Shown: piece by piece, positions 56,260 to 64,000 of the stretch
How positions within the stretch are numbered: position 1 is the stretch's first letter
Layout: every line of letters starts with the position of its first letter
DNA from: Ramlibacter aurantiacus
GTDB taxonomy: Bacteria; Pseudomonadota; Gammaproteobacteria; Burkholderiales; Burkholderiaceae_C
Assembly: GCF_016722895.1 (NCBI RefSeq)
Contig: NZ_JAEQNA010000005.1
Location: 310,001 to 374,000, forward strand
DNA: 64,000 nt
Direction: 5' to 3'
The notes under the pieces: generated by a model
Seen by the model: only the letters and a program-made list of their open reading frames with translations
Database searches by the model: none
What the model was told of the DNA's origin: nothing
Translations under genes and position numbers: made by a program

Positions 56260-58374
56260 TCAGCTCGCCAGGCGCGACAGGTCCGCGACGCGGTTCATGG
56301 CTTGGTGCAGCGTGGCGAGCAAGCCCAGGCGGTTGCGCCTGAGCGCCGGGTCTTCGGCGTTGACCATGACACGGTCGAAGAAAGTGTCGACCGGCGCTCG
56401 CAGCGCCGCCAGGGTCTGCAACGCGCCGGTGTAGTCGCCGGCATCGAAACGCTGGTCGGCCTCGGCCGACAGGCGCAGGGTGGCCGCATGCAGGGCCTGT
56501 TCGGGCTCCTGTTGCAGCAGCGCGGTGTCGACTTGCGGCTGCACCGGCTCGTCGGCCTTCTTGAGAATGTTGCCGATCCGCTTGTTGGCCGCGGCGAGCG
56601 CGGGCGCCTCGGGCAATCCGGCGAAGGCGCGCACGGCGGCGAGCCGTCGGGCGATGTCGCCCAGGCGCTGCGGCTTGAGGGCCAGCACGGCCTCGACCTC
56701 CTGCGCGCTGTAGCCCTGCTCGCGCAGCAGGCCAGCCAAGCGCTCGTAGATGAAGTCGGCCAGGAGCGATGCAGTATCGGGCGCTGCCTGCGGAAACAGG
56801 CCGACCGCGGCGCTGACCAGTTCCGTGGGCGCGAGCGGCAGGTCGCGCTCCATCAGGATGCGGACCATGCCGAGGGCATGACGCCTCAGGGCGAACGGGT
56901 CCTTGTCCCCCGTGGGCAGCTGGCCGATGGCAAACAGGCCGGCCAGCGTCTCGAGCTTGTCGGCCAGCGCCAGCACCAGGCCCGTGCGGCCGCGCGGCAG
57001 GCTGTCACCGGCAAAGCGGGGCTTGTAGTGGTCCTCGATGGCGTCGGCGACTTCGGCCTCGATGCCTTCCGCCTGGGCGTAGTAGCGCCCCATGATGCCC
57101 TGCAGCTCGGGGAACTCACCCACCATGTCGGTGAGCAGGTCGGCCTTGGCCAGGCTCGCGGCGAGATCGGCCTGCCAAGCGAGGTGGTCGTCGCCGAGCT
57201 TGGCGCCGATGACCTGCGCCAGCTCGCGAACCCGCTCGATGCGCTGGCCCTGGGTGCCGAGCTTGTTGTGATAGACGACACGCGCCAATCCCTCTGCGCG
57301 AGTGGACAACGGCTTCTTGCGGTCCTGGTCGAAAAAGAACTTGGCATCGGCCAGCCGCGGGCGGACCACGCGCTCGTTACCCTGGATCACCGCGGATGGG
57401 TCGTCCGGGCGGATGTTGCTCACCACCAGGAACCGGTTGGTGAGGCGGCCCTGCGCATCGAGCAACGGGAAGTACTTCTGGTTGGCCTTCATCGTGAGGA
57501 TGAGGCATTCCTGAGGCACGCCGAGGAACTCGCTCTCGAACTCGCACACGAGGACGCAGGGCCGCTCGACCAGCCCGGTGACCTCGTCGAGCAGGTCGTC
57601 GTCCTCGATCGGGCGGACGCCACCACCCACGCGCTCGGCCGCCAGCGCGAGCTGGCGCTGGATGTCGGCGCGGCGCTCTTCGAAGCTGGCGATGACCGCG
57701 CCTTCGCCGGCGAGCACGTCGGCATAGCGATCGGCATGCGGCACTCGCAGCACCCGGGCCTTCGCCTCGAAGCGATGCCCATGGGTGGTGTCACCGGCGG
57801 CCAGTCCGAGCGCGCGCACAGGCACGACCTGGCTGCCATGCAGCGCCAGCAGCGAATGCGCGGGCCGCACGAACTTCACGTCGGTCCAGCCGTCGGCCAG
57901 CTGATAGGTCATCACCTTCGGAATGGGAAGACGCTCGAGTGCCTCGCCCAAGGCCGCTTGCAGGCCCTCGGCCAGCGTGGCGCCGCGCACCTGGCTGTCA
58001 TGGAACAGGGCCTCGGCCTTGCCGTCGATCGCGCGCCGCAACTCGGGTACGGCACGCGCATCCACGCCCAAGGCCTGCAGTTTCTTGAGCAGCGCAGGGG
58101 TCGGCTGGCCCGACGCATCCAGTCCCACGCTGACCGGCATGAGCTTGTGGGAGACGGCGCGATCGGCGGCCTGCGGGGCCACCTCGCTGACATGCACGGC
58201 CAGTCGTCGGGGCGAGGCGAACGGCGTCGCGACGGAGGCATCCGTGGTCAGTCCCTGGGCGCGCAGTTGCTCGAACAGGCCGTCGGCGAAAGCCCGACCC
58301 AGTTTCTTCAGGGCCTTGGGCGGCAGTTCCTCGACGAACAGCTCGACCAGGAGGTTGTCGGTGGTCTTCTTCAT
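56260..58374 (-). CDS. glyS: glycine--tRNA ligase beta subunit
   Basis: This 704-residue GlyS partners with GlyQ in the alpha2beta2 class II glycyl-tRNA synthetase. The start MKKTTDNLLVELFVEELPPKAL is the standard GlyS N-terminus. The HD-like region and the C-terminal anticodon-binding part (RIGNILKKADEPVQPQVD...) are present. Length is normal. It starts 4 bases after the glyQ stop. Confidence 0.96.
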   Translation of the reverse strand: MKKTTDNLLVELFVEELPPKALKKLGRAFADGLFEQLRAQGLTTDASVATPFASPRRLAVHVSEVAPQAADRAVSHKLMPVSVGLDASGQPTPALLKKLQALGVDARAVPELRRAIDGKAEALFHDSQVRGATLAEGLQAALGEALERLPIPKVMTYQLADGWTDVKFVRPAHSLLALHGSQVVPVRALGLAAGDTTHGHRFEAKARVLRVPHADRYADVLAGEGAVIASFEERRADIQRQLALAAERVGGGVRPIEDDDLLDEVTGLVERPCVLVCEFESEFLGVPQECLILTMKANQKYFPLLDAQGRLTNRFLVVSNIRPDDPSAVIQGNERVVRPRLADAKFFFDQDRKKPLSTRAEGLARVVYHNKLGTQGQRIERVRELAQVIGAKLGDDHLAWQADLAASLAKADLLTDMVGEFPELQGIMGRYYAQAEGIEAEVADAIEDHYKPRFAGDSLPRGRTGLVLALADKLETLAGLFAIGQLPTGDKDPFALRRHALGMVRILMERDLPLAPTELVSAAVGLFPQAAPDTASLLADFIYERLAGLLREQGYSAQEVEAVLALKPQRLGDIARRLAAVRAFAGLPEAPALAAANKRIGNILKKADEPVQPQVDTALLQQEPEQALHAATLRLSAEADQRFDAGDYTGALQTLAALRAPVDTFFDRVMVNAEDPALRRNRLGLLATLHQAMNRVADLSRLAS

Positions 58375-58378
58375 GGAT

Positions 58379-59287
58379 TCAGGCGGCCTTCCTGGACAGC
58401 TGCGCCACCCACTCGGGCGGCGCCATTGGAAAGCCCTGTCGCTCGCGACTTTCGTAGTAGCTCTGGGCCACGCCGCGAGCCAGGTTGCGGATGCGGCCGA
58501 TGTACGCGGCGCGCTCGGTGACGCTGATCGCCCCGCGTGCGTCGAGCAAATTGAAGCTGTGGGCGGCCTTGAGCACCTGTTCGTAGGCCGGCAGCGCGAG
58601 CTGCTGTTCCATGAGGTGCCTAGCCTGCTTCTCGTGCGCGGTGAAGGCGGCGAAGAGGAAGTCGGCGTCGCTGTGTTCGAAGTTGTAGGCCGATTGCTCC
58701 TTCTCGTTCTGCAGGTAGACGTCGCCGTAGCTGAGATCGTGCGTCCATTGCAACTTGTAGACGTTGTCGACGCCCTGCAGGTACATGGCCAGCCGCTCCA
58801 GGCCGTAGGTGATTTCGCCAGTGATGGGCTTGCAGTCGATGCCACCGACCTGCTGGAAATAGGTGAACTGCGTCACCTCCATGCCGTTGAGCCAGACCTC
58901 CCAGCCCAAACCCCAGGCGCCCAGCGTCGGGTTCTCCCAGTCGTCTTCGACAAAGCGGATGTCGTTCTTCTTGAGATCGAATCCCAGCGCCTCCAGCGAG
59001 CCCAGGTAGAGGTCCAGGATGTTGGCCGGCGCGGGCTTGAGTACCACCTGGTACTGGTAGTAGTGCTGGAGCCGGTTGGGATTTTCACCGTAGCGGCCGT
59101 CCTTCGGTCGGCGGCTCGGCTGCACATAGGCGGCCTTCCAGGGTTCGGGGCCGAGTGCGCGCAGGAACGTGGCCGTGTGCGAGGTGCCGGCGCCGACCTC
59201 CATGTCATAGGGCTGAAGCAACGCGCAGCCCTGTGCGTCCCAATAGGCCTGCAGCTTCAGGATGATTTGCTGGAAGGTGAGCATCAC
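58379..59287 (-). CDS. glyQ: glycine--tRNA ligase alpha subunit
   Basis: This 302-residue GlyQ carries the catalytic core. [34 protein letters not shown] at the N-terminus and [16 protein letters not shown] (motif 3 region) are near-invariant in bacteria. It is the first gene of the glyQ-glyS-gmhB-plsC-ygjP run. The 51-base gap upstream to lnt holds no clear promoter, so transcription may come through from lnt and corC. Confidence 0.97.
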   Translation of the reverse strand: MMLTFQQIILKLQAYWDAQGCALLQPYDMEVGAGTSHTATFLRALGPEPWKAAYVQPSRRPKDGRYGENPNRLQHYYQYQVVLKPAPANILDLYLGSLEALGFDLKKNDIRFVEDDWENPTLGAWGLGWEVWLNGMEVTQFTYFQQVGGIDCKPITGEITYGLERLAMYLQGVDNVYKLQWTHDLSYGDVYLQNEKEQSAYNFEHSDADFLFAAFTAHEKQARHLMEQQLALPAYEQVLKAAHSFNLLDARGAISVTERAAYIGRIRNLARGVAQSYYESRERQGFPMAPPEWVAQLSRKAA

Positions 59288-59338
59288 GCGATTTTAAGAG
59301 GGGCCCCATAGGCGACCGCCTGGAGCCGGGGCGCGGCC

Positions 59339-60856
59339 TCAGCGCCGCCGGCGCGGGAAAGCTGCGGCGAGCAAGACCAACGCGCCCACCAGCCAGAGCG
59401 GCGCCAGCCCCCAAGTCGAGGCCCAGCGCGCGAAGGGGGTGAGGCCCTCTCGGCCCTGCACTTCCCCGGTCAATACGCCGCGCGTGTACCGGGGCAGCAG
59501 GTGCGTCACCGTGCCGCGATGATCGATGATCGCCGTGGCGCCGGTGTTGGTGGCACGGATCACCGGCCGCTGGAATTCGAGGGCGCGCATGCGGCTGATG
59601 TGCAGGTGCTGGTCGATGGCCACGGTATTGCCGAACCAGCCGATGTTGCTCACGTTCACGAAGATGGTGGGCGCACGCGCCGGGTCGACGAAACGGGCCG
59701 CCAGTTCTTCGCCGAACAGGTCTTCGTAGCAGACATTCGGCGCAAGCCGCTGGCCCTGCCATTCGAAGGACGGCTGGCCGACCGCGCCCCGGTTGAAATC
59801 CCCCAGCGGGATGCGCATGAGGTCGGTGAACCAGCGGAACAGCGGGGGAATGAACTCACCAAACGGCACAAGGTGGTGCTTGTCGAACCGGTAGACCTCG
59901 GCACCCTGGCGCACGCCAATGACGGAGTTGGTGTAGCCCGCTTCCAGGCTTCCCAGCGGCATGCCGATCAATGCGGCCTGCCGCCCTCGAGTGAAGCGCT
60001 GGGCAACGTCGGCCAGATATCCCTGGGGTAGATCGTCGGGCAGCAGCGGAATGGCCGTTTCGGGCGCCACCACCAGGCTGGCTTCAGCAGTGCGCAGTTG
60101 CTTTGCGTACCACTCGAGGGCCAGGGGAATCCCGCTGCCTTGTTCGAACTTCTCGTCCTGCGGAATGTTGCCCTGGAGAAGCGCGACAGACAGCCGAGCG
60201 CCCGGCTGCCCGGCCTCGACATCCGGCAAGGCGATCACCGCCAGCAACACCGCGGGGGCGGCGACCGCACCGTGCCAGGCCGGGCGCCCTCGACGCACAA
60301 GGGCGCCGAGCAGTCCCGCCAGCAGCGCAGCGACGAAGGCGATGCCATAGGCGCCGATCCAGGGCGCCATGGCTGCGAGCGGCCCTTCGACGTGCGCGTA
60401 GCCGGAGGCCCCCCACGGAAAGCCAGTGAAGAAGACGCCTCGCATCAGTTCTGCGAGCAGCCAGGCACCCGCCCAGATGAACGCCGCCTGCCAGGCGCCC
60501 CTCCGGCCCACCGCGACAAACAAGGCCGCGGCACCTGCGTAGTACGTGCCCAGGAAGGCGGCCAAGACCAGCACCGCCAGTGCCGCCAGCGGCGCCGACA
60601 GCCCGCCGTAGACGTGCATGGAGATGAACAGCCACCACCAAGTCCCGGCAAGCCAGCAGGTGGCGAAGAGCCAACCCAGCAGGGCACCACGGCGAACAGA
60701 GGATTGCCGCAGCAGGAGCCCAACCAGCATCGACAGCGAGAGCAACTGCAGCCACCACAAAGGTTGGCCGCTCCAAGGGGTCGCGATGGAGGCGGCCTGC
60801 GCCAGGCCAGCGACGACCGCCAGGATCCAGGGCAGCAGCTGACGCAGCCGCTGCAT
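59339..60856 (-). CDS. lnt: apolipoprotein N-acyltransferase
   Basis: This 505-residue enzyme adds the third acyl chain to lipoproteins in the inner membrane; several genes in this window encode such lipoproteins. Six or more membrane helices fill the first 200 residues, followed by a nitrilase-like domain with the triad Glu in VVAPETAIPLL (about 265), Lys in FDKHHLVPFGEF (about 325) and Cys in PNVCYEDLFGE (about 375). Its start overlaps the corC stop by 1 base, the usual corC-lnt arrangement. Confidence 0.95.
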   Translation of the reverse strand: MQRLRQLLPWILAVVAGLAQAASIATPWSGQPLWWLQLLSLSMLVGLLLRQSSVRRGALLGWLFATCWLAGTWWWLFISMHVYGGLSAPLAALAVLVLAAFLGTYYAGAAALFVAVGRRGAWQAAFIWAGAWLLAELMRGVFFTGFPWGASGYAHVEGPLAAMAPWIGAYGIAFVAALLAGLLGALVRRGRPAWHGAVAAPAVLLAVIALPDVEAGQPGARLSVALLQGNIPQDEKFEQGSGIPLALEWYAKQLRTAEASLVVAPETAIPLLPDDLPQGYLADVAQRFTRGRQAALIGMPLGSLEAGYTNSVIGVRQGAEVYRFDKHHLVPFGEFIPPLFRWFTDLMRIPLGDFNRGAVGQPSFEWQGQRLAPNVCYEDLFGEELAARFVDPARAPTIFVNVSNIGWFGNTVAIDQHLHISRMRALEFQRPVIRATNTGATAIIDHRGTVTHLLPRYTRGVLTGEVQGREGLTPFARWASTWGLAPLWLVGALVLLAAAFPRRRR

Positions 60857-61749
60857 CAGCCGGTGTTGTCGCCGTCAACGACCGGCGAGACCTTGAACCA
60901 GCGCACGGCACCCGCCTTGGTGTGCAGGACGATGAAGTTGAGCCCGCCCAAGGTGGTGTGCTCACCACGGCGTGGCACGTGGCCCATCTCGTGGGCGATC
61001 AGTCCGCCGATGGTTTCGAAGCGGTGCTCGTTATCGCCTTCCTCGTGGACGAACGCGCGCAGGTCGACTCCGAACGACTCGTTGACACGCTCGATGCTGG
61101 TGTCACCGCTGACGCGGTAGGTCCGGTCGGCCAGCGCGAAGATGTCGCCTTCATCCTCGACGATGTCGAACTCGTCCTCGATTTCGCCGACGATCTGCTC
61201 GAGCACGTCTTCAATGGTGATCAGGCCGGCCACACGGCCGAACTCGTCGATGACGATCGCCTGATGATTTCTATTGCCGCGGAACTCGCGCAGCAGGTCG
61301 TTCAGCCCCTTGCTTTCTGGAATAAAGGAGGCTGGGCGCAGCAACGCACGGACGTTGAGCGACGGCGCTCGCTGCAGCTTGAGGAGATCCTTGGCCAACA
61401 AGATGCCGATGATGTTTTCGCGGTCGTCTTCGTAAACCGGGAAGCGCGAGTGCGCCGTTTCAATCACCAGGTTGAGAATGTCCTCGTAGGGCCAGTCGAT
61501 GTTGACCATGTCCATGCGGGGTGCGGCCACCATCACTTCGCCAGCCGTGAGGTCGGCCATGCGGATCACACCTTCGAGCATCACCCGGGCGTCGGGTCCG
61601 ATGATGTCGTTTTCCTCGGCGTCGGCCAGCGTTTCGATCAGCTCGGCTCTTGAGTCCGGGCCAGGATGGATGAATTCGGCAAGCTTCTGCAGGAACGTGC
61701 GCTTGTCCTCCCGCTCAAGAGAGGTTCGCGCTGGATGGGGGTCGGACAC
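60856..61749 (-). CDS. corC: CorC-family CBS-domain protein (Mg/Co efflux-associated)
   Basis: This 297-residue cytosolic protein has two CBS domains (about residues 75-200: MVAAPRMDMVNIDW... FPVYEDDRENIIGILLAKDLL and IDEFGRVAGLITIEDVLEQIVGEIEDEFD) and a C-terminal CorC/HlyC domain with IGGLIAHEMGHVPRRGEH. It is linked to magnesium and cobalt efflux and membrane stress in other bacteria. It heads the corC-lnt pair. Confidence 0.93.
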   Translation of the reverse strand: MSDPHPARTSLEREDKRTFLQKLAEFIHPGPDSRAELIETLADAEENDIIGPDARVMLEGVIRMADLTAGEVMVAAPRMDMVNIDWPYEDILNLVIETAHSRFPVYEDDRENIIGILLAKDLLKLQRAPSLNVRALLRPASFIPESKGLNDLLREFRGNRNHQAIVIDEFGRVAGLITIEDVLEQIVGEIEDEFDIVEDEGDIFALADRTYRVSGDTSIERVNESFGVDLRAFVHEEGDNEHRFETIGGLIAHEMGHVPRRGEHTTLGGLNFIVLHTKAGAVRWFKVSPVVDGDNTG

Positions 61750-61839
61750 AGCCGGGGTGCAGGACGTGCGGTCGTTGAGGGACGTCTAGGATAGCCCAAT
61801 CCCGTCCCGCTCCTCTTCGCTACGAATGCGGCGAACGGA

Positions 61840-62496
61840 TCAAACGCCGGACTTGTGACGCGCTTCGCGAACGCCCTGGCGAACCTCCTGTACACCGGCA
61901 AGAAAATTCCAGAAGTTGCGCGCCTGGCGCTTGAGCTGGTAGTCGGTCTGGGCGAGTTGCTCATCGAAAAGCTCGCCGAGCCGGCTGTCCAGGGTGGCGG
62001 GCGGAACGCGCAGGTAGGCCTCGGTTTCCGAGCCCTCGCGCTGCAGCGCGGCGCCCGCCTTGCGTGCAATCTTGAGCATGGCCGCGTTTTCGCTCAAGGC
62101 GTGGACGAAGAGCAGCTCAACGCCTTCGTTACGCGCATGCATGACGGCACGTTCGAACAGGCGCGACCCATAGCCCCGGCCTCGCGCTTTGGCGACGACG
62201 GAGACACCGAACTCAGCGCAGCCAGGAAATGCCGAGTCACTTGCAAAGGCGAGGTGGGCGACGGCGATGAGTTCCAGACGCCGGTTGTAAATGCCAAATA
62301 TCTCGTCGCGGTCGAAATCGATGCCCGCGGTGTAACGCTGCACCTGGTCGTCGGTGGCGACATACCCGAAACGAAGGTAGCGGTCGCGGGCATCCAGCGA
62401 CAGCAGGTGTTCGGCGATTCGCGCGCGATGGGCGGGCCCCAGTGAGCGGATGGGAACCACGATCGGCGTGAACGGCTTGTCCGATGCGGGCTTCAT
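61840..62496 (-). CDS. GNAT-family acetyltransferase
   Basis: This 218-residue protein has an N-terminal GNAT domain; the acetyl-CoA loop is seen in VSVVAKARGRGYGSRLFERAV and the following helix. The start MKPASDKPFTPI at 62496 is preferred over an upstream in-frame codon with low-complexity sequence. It ends with an unusual 50-residue helical tail (LGELFDEQLAQTDYQLKRQARNFWNFLAGV). It follows the Lrp-type regulator by 13 bases. The substrate is unknown. Confidence 0.85.
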   Translation of the reverse strand: MKPASDKPFTPIVVPIRSLGPAHRARIAEHLLSLDARDRYLRFGYVATDDQVQRYTAGIDFDRDEIFGIYNRRLELIAVAHLAFASDSAFPGCAEFGVSVVAKARGRGYGSRLFERAVMHARNEGVELLFVHALSENAAMLKIARKAGAALQREGSETEAYLRVPPATLDSRLGELFDEQLAQTDYQLKRQARNFWNFLAGVQEVRQGVREARHKSGV

Positions 62497-62509
62497 GAGC
62501 TGCGATGGA

Positions 62510-62998
62510 TCAAAGGGGAACGGCGGTGGTGGCCTTGACGCGGTCGAGCACAAAGCTGGTCTTGCAGTCCTGGACGCTCGGATGCTTTAGCAGCGTGTCC
62601 ATGATGAAACGGCTGTAGTGGGCCATGTCTTCGACAACCACGCGCAGCAGGTAGTCCATGTCGCCTGTCAGAGCGACGCACTCCACCACTTCAGGCCAGG
62701 ACTGCACGCTGGCACGGAAGAGGTCCATCGGGTTGCGCTTGTGGCTCTCGGTGTGCTTTTCCAATCGAACGTTGAGGTACGCCGTCAGCCCCAATCCGAC
62801 GGCCTCGGGCCGCACAAGGGCGACATATCGATCGATGATCCCGACTTCTTCTAGACGCTTGACCCGGCGCAGTACGGCACTGGCAGACAGCCCCACACGC
62901 TCTCCAATCACCTCGTAGGTCTCGCGGCCATTTCCCTGCAGGCACCGCAAGATGGCGATATCGAGTTTGTCGATTGGCTGAGCTTCGATAGGTGACAT
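62510..62998 (-). CDS. Lrp/AsnC-family regulator
   Basis: This 162-residue feast/famine regulator has an N-terminal helix-turn-helix (KLDIAILRCLQGNGRETYEVIGERVGLSASAVLRRVKRLEE) and a C-terminal RAM ligand-binding domain (ECVALTGDMDYLLRVVVEDM). It diverges from hpd across 128 bases, so it probably controls tyrosine/phenylalanine breakdown in response to an amino acid, and may regulate itself and the GNAT gene behind it. ATG 62998 is preferred over an in-frame start 5 codons upstream. Confidence 0.92.
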   Translation of the reverse strand: MSPIEAQPIDKLDIAILRCLQGNGRETYEVIGERVGLSASAVLRRVKRLEEVGIIDRYVALVRPEAVGLGLTAYLNVRLEKHTESHKRNPMDLFRASVQSWPEVVECVALTGDMDYLLRVVVEDMAHYSRFIMDTLLKHPSVQDCKTSFVLDRVKATTAVPL

Positions 62999-63126
62999 GC
63001 GGTTGCGGAGCATACAGGCTTCGGCGCAAAAAACGTGCGCGGCGACTCATAATCTGTCACCTGCGCGCACGAATAGTGTCATTTCCCGCAGCTACAGTGT
63101 GCCGATCATTCCTAGTGAGAAACGAC

Positions 63127-64000
63127 ATGACCGCCGCACCGCCTGAATCCCTCAGCCAAGATTCTTCGGGCTGGGACAACCCCATGGGAACAGATGGCTT
63201 TGAGTTCATCGAGTACGCCGCCCCGGACCCGAAGGCGATGGGGGAGCTATTCGAACGCATGGGTTTTGAAGCCATTGCCCGACATCGACACAAGAACGTC
63301 GTGCTATATCGGCAGGGCGGCATCAACTTCATCCTCAACGCAGAACCTGACTCTTTCGCTCAACGATTTGCGCGCCTCCACGGGCCGAGCATTTGCGCCA
63401 TCGCCTTCCGTGTACAGGACGCCAAAGCGGCTTACGAGCGGGCCATTTCCCTGGGGGCATGGGGGTATGCCGGCCAAGCTGGGCCGGGGGAGTTGAATAT
63501 TCCCGCCATCAAAGGGATCGGCGACAGCCTTATCTACCTTGTGGATCGTTGGCGCGGCAAGAACAGGGCCGCCGAAGGAGACATCGGCAATATCGGCTTC
63601 TACGACGTGGACTTCGAGCCGCTTCCAGACGCACACGGCGCCGGTGCACTCAATCCGGTCGGTTTCGGCCTCACCTATATCGATCACCTGACGCACAACG
63701 TACATCGCGGTCGGATGTTGGAATGGGCGGAGTTTTACGAGCGTCTTTTCAACTTCCGTGAGGTCCGCTATTTCGACATCGAAGGCCAAGCGACTGGCGT
63801 CAAGAGCAAGGCCATGACCAGCCCATGCGGCAAGATCCGCATTCCCATCAACGAAGAAGGCAACGAGAAATCTGGCCAAATCCAAGAGTACCTGGACAAG
63901 TACCACGGCGAGGGCATCCAGCACATCGCGCTGGGATCGAGCAACTTGTACGACACCGTCGATGCCCTGCAGATGGCAGGAGTGAAGCTGCTCAACACCA
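63127..64000 (+). CDS. hpd: 4-hydroxyphenylpyruvate dioxygenase, 3' end beyond the window
   Basis: The first 291 codons are present with no stop. HPPD is the Fe(II) dioxygenase turning 4-hydroxyphenylpyruvate into homogentisate in tyrosine breakdown. The vicinal-oxygen-chelate repeats are evident: GFEFIEYAAPDPKAMGELFERMGF near the N-terminus and LTYIDHLTHNV with iron ligand His187, then GIQHIAL with His266. The third ligand, a C-terminal Glu, would lie past the end of the window. The start follows a weak AGTGAGAAACGAC leader. It is divergent from the Lrp-type gene. Confidence 0.95.
   Translation, partial: MTAAPPESLSQDSSGWDNPMGTDGFEFIEYAAPDPKAMGELFERMGFEAIARHRHKNVVLYRQGGINFILNAEPDSFAQRFARLHGPSICAIAFRVQDAKAAYERAISLGAWGYAGQAGPGELNIPAIKGIGDSLIYLVDRWRGKNRAAEGDIGNIGFYDVDFEPLPDAHGAGALNPVGFGLTYIDHLTHNVHRGRMLEWAEFYERLFNFREVRYFDIEGQATGVKSKAMTSPCGKIRIPINEEGNEKSGQIQEYLDKYHGEGIQHIALGSSNLYDTVDALQMAGVKLLNT

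Overview
The window looks like chromosomal DNA of a high-GC betaproteobacterium, most likely Burkholderiales, family Comamonadaceae. This is inferred from codon use, a LiuR-controlled leucine catabolic gene set, aceK, a double-length uvrA, and the glyQ-glyS-gmhB-plsC and corC-lnt order. No rRNA or tRNA gene was recognised, and no gap between genes exceeds about 180 bases.

Region 1 (1-9.04 kb) is accessory. It holds two small unknown genes with a good terminator, an IS1595/ISXO2-family transposase with its own promoter, two tandem diverged copies of a four-helix membrane protein gene, and a 1993-residue RTX protein. The RTX protein begins with a helical domain ending in a 50-residue Gly/Ala-rich hydrophobic hairpin, laid out like a colicin pore-forming domain. 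The small membrane proteins have the size and topology of A-type colicin immunity proteins. A 45-base scrap matching the inside of the RTX gene lies between the two membrane genes, as if a whole immunity plus RTX unit was once duplicated and one RTX copy was then lost. I propose a type I-secreted RTX bacteriocin with upstream immunity genes and an exchangeable N-terminal warhead. No type I secretion genes are in the window.

Region 2 (9.1-27 kb) is mostly housekeeping and accessory metabolism: prfC, an S41-protease-like lipoprotein, a HAD phosphatase, a class C26 glutamine-amidotransferase-like hydrolase, a secreted GH5 cellulase-like lipoprotein, a flavodoxin-fold protein, the double-length UvrA, and a three-gene acyl-CoA operon (synthetase, enoyl-CoA hydratase, SDR).

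Region 3 (27-36.6 kb) is a leftward leucine/isovalerate operon: liuB, liuC, DUF4126, liuD, a GhrA-like reductase, liuE, DUF1289 and a DsbA-fold isomerase. A vapBC-type toxin-antitoxin module sits between liuB and liuC, and an AraC-family regulator diverges from liuB.

Region 4 (36.7-42.3 kb) is mixed: a Tat-exported amidohydrolase, a Cys-rich copper-storage-like protein, a cupin, an Mrr-like membrane protein with a degenerate active site, an orphan sensor kinase and a DUF1232 protein.

Region 5 (42.3-54 kb) is a long leftward gene train headed by liuR and liuA, followed by carbonic anhydrase, aceK, thiolase, SDR, acyl-CoA dehydrogenase, trkA, trkH and ychJ. Two near-identical 22-base LiuR-type operators flank liuR, one facing liuA and one facing a divergent metallo-beta-lactamase-fold gene. 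Together these genes would take isovaleryl-CoA and other acyl-CoAs to acetyl-CoA, with AceK setting the TCA/glyoxylate branch.

Region 6 (54-64 kb) holds a leftward run of cell-envelope and translation genes (ygjP-like, plsC, gmhB, glyS, glyQ, lnt, corC), a GNAT protein, and an Lrp/AsnC regulator divergent from 4-hydroxyphenylpyruvate dioxygenase, which runs off the window end.
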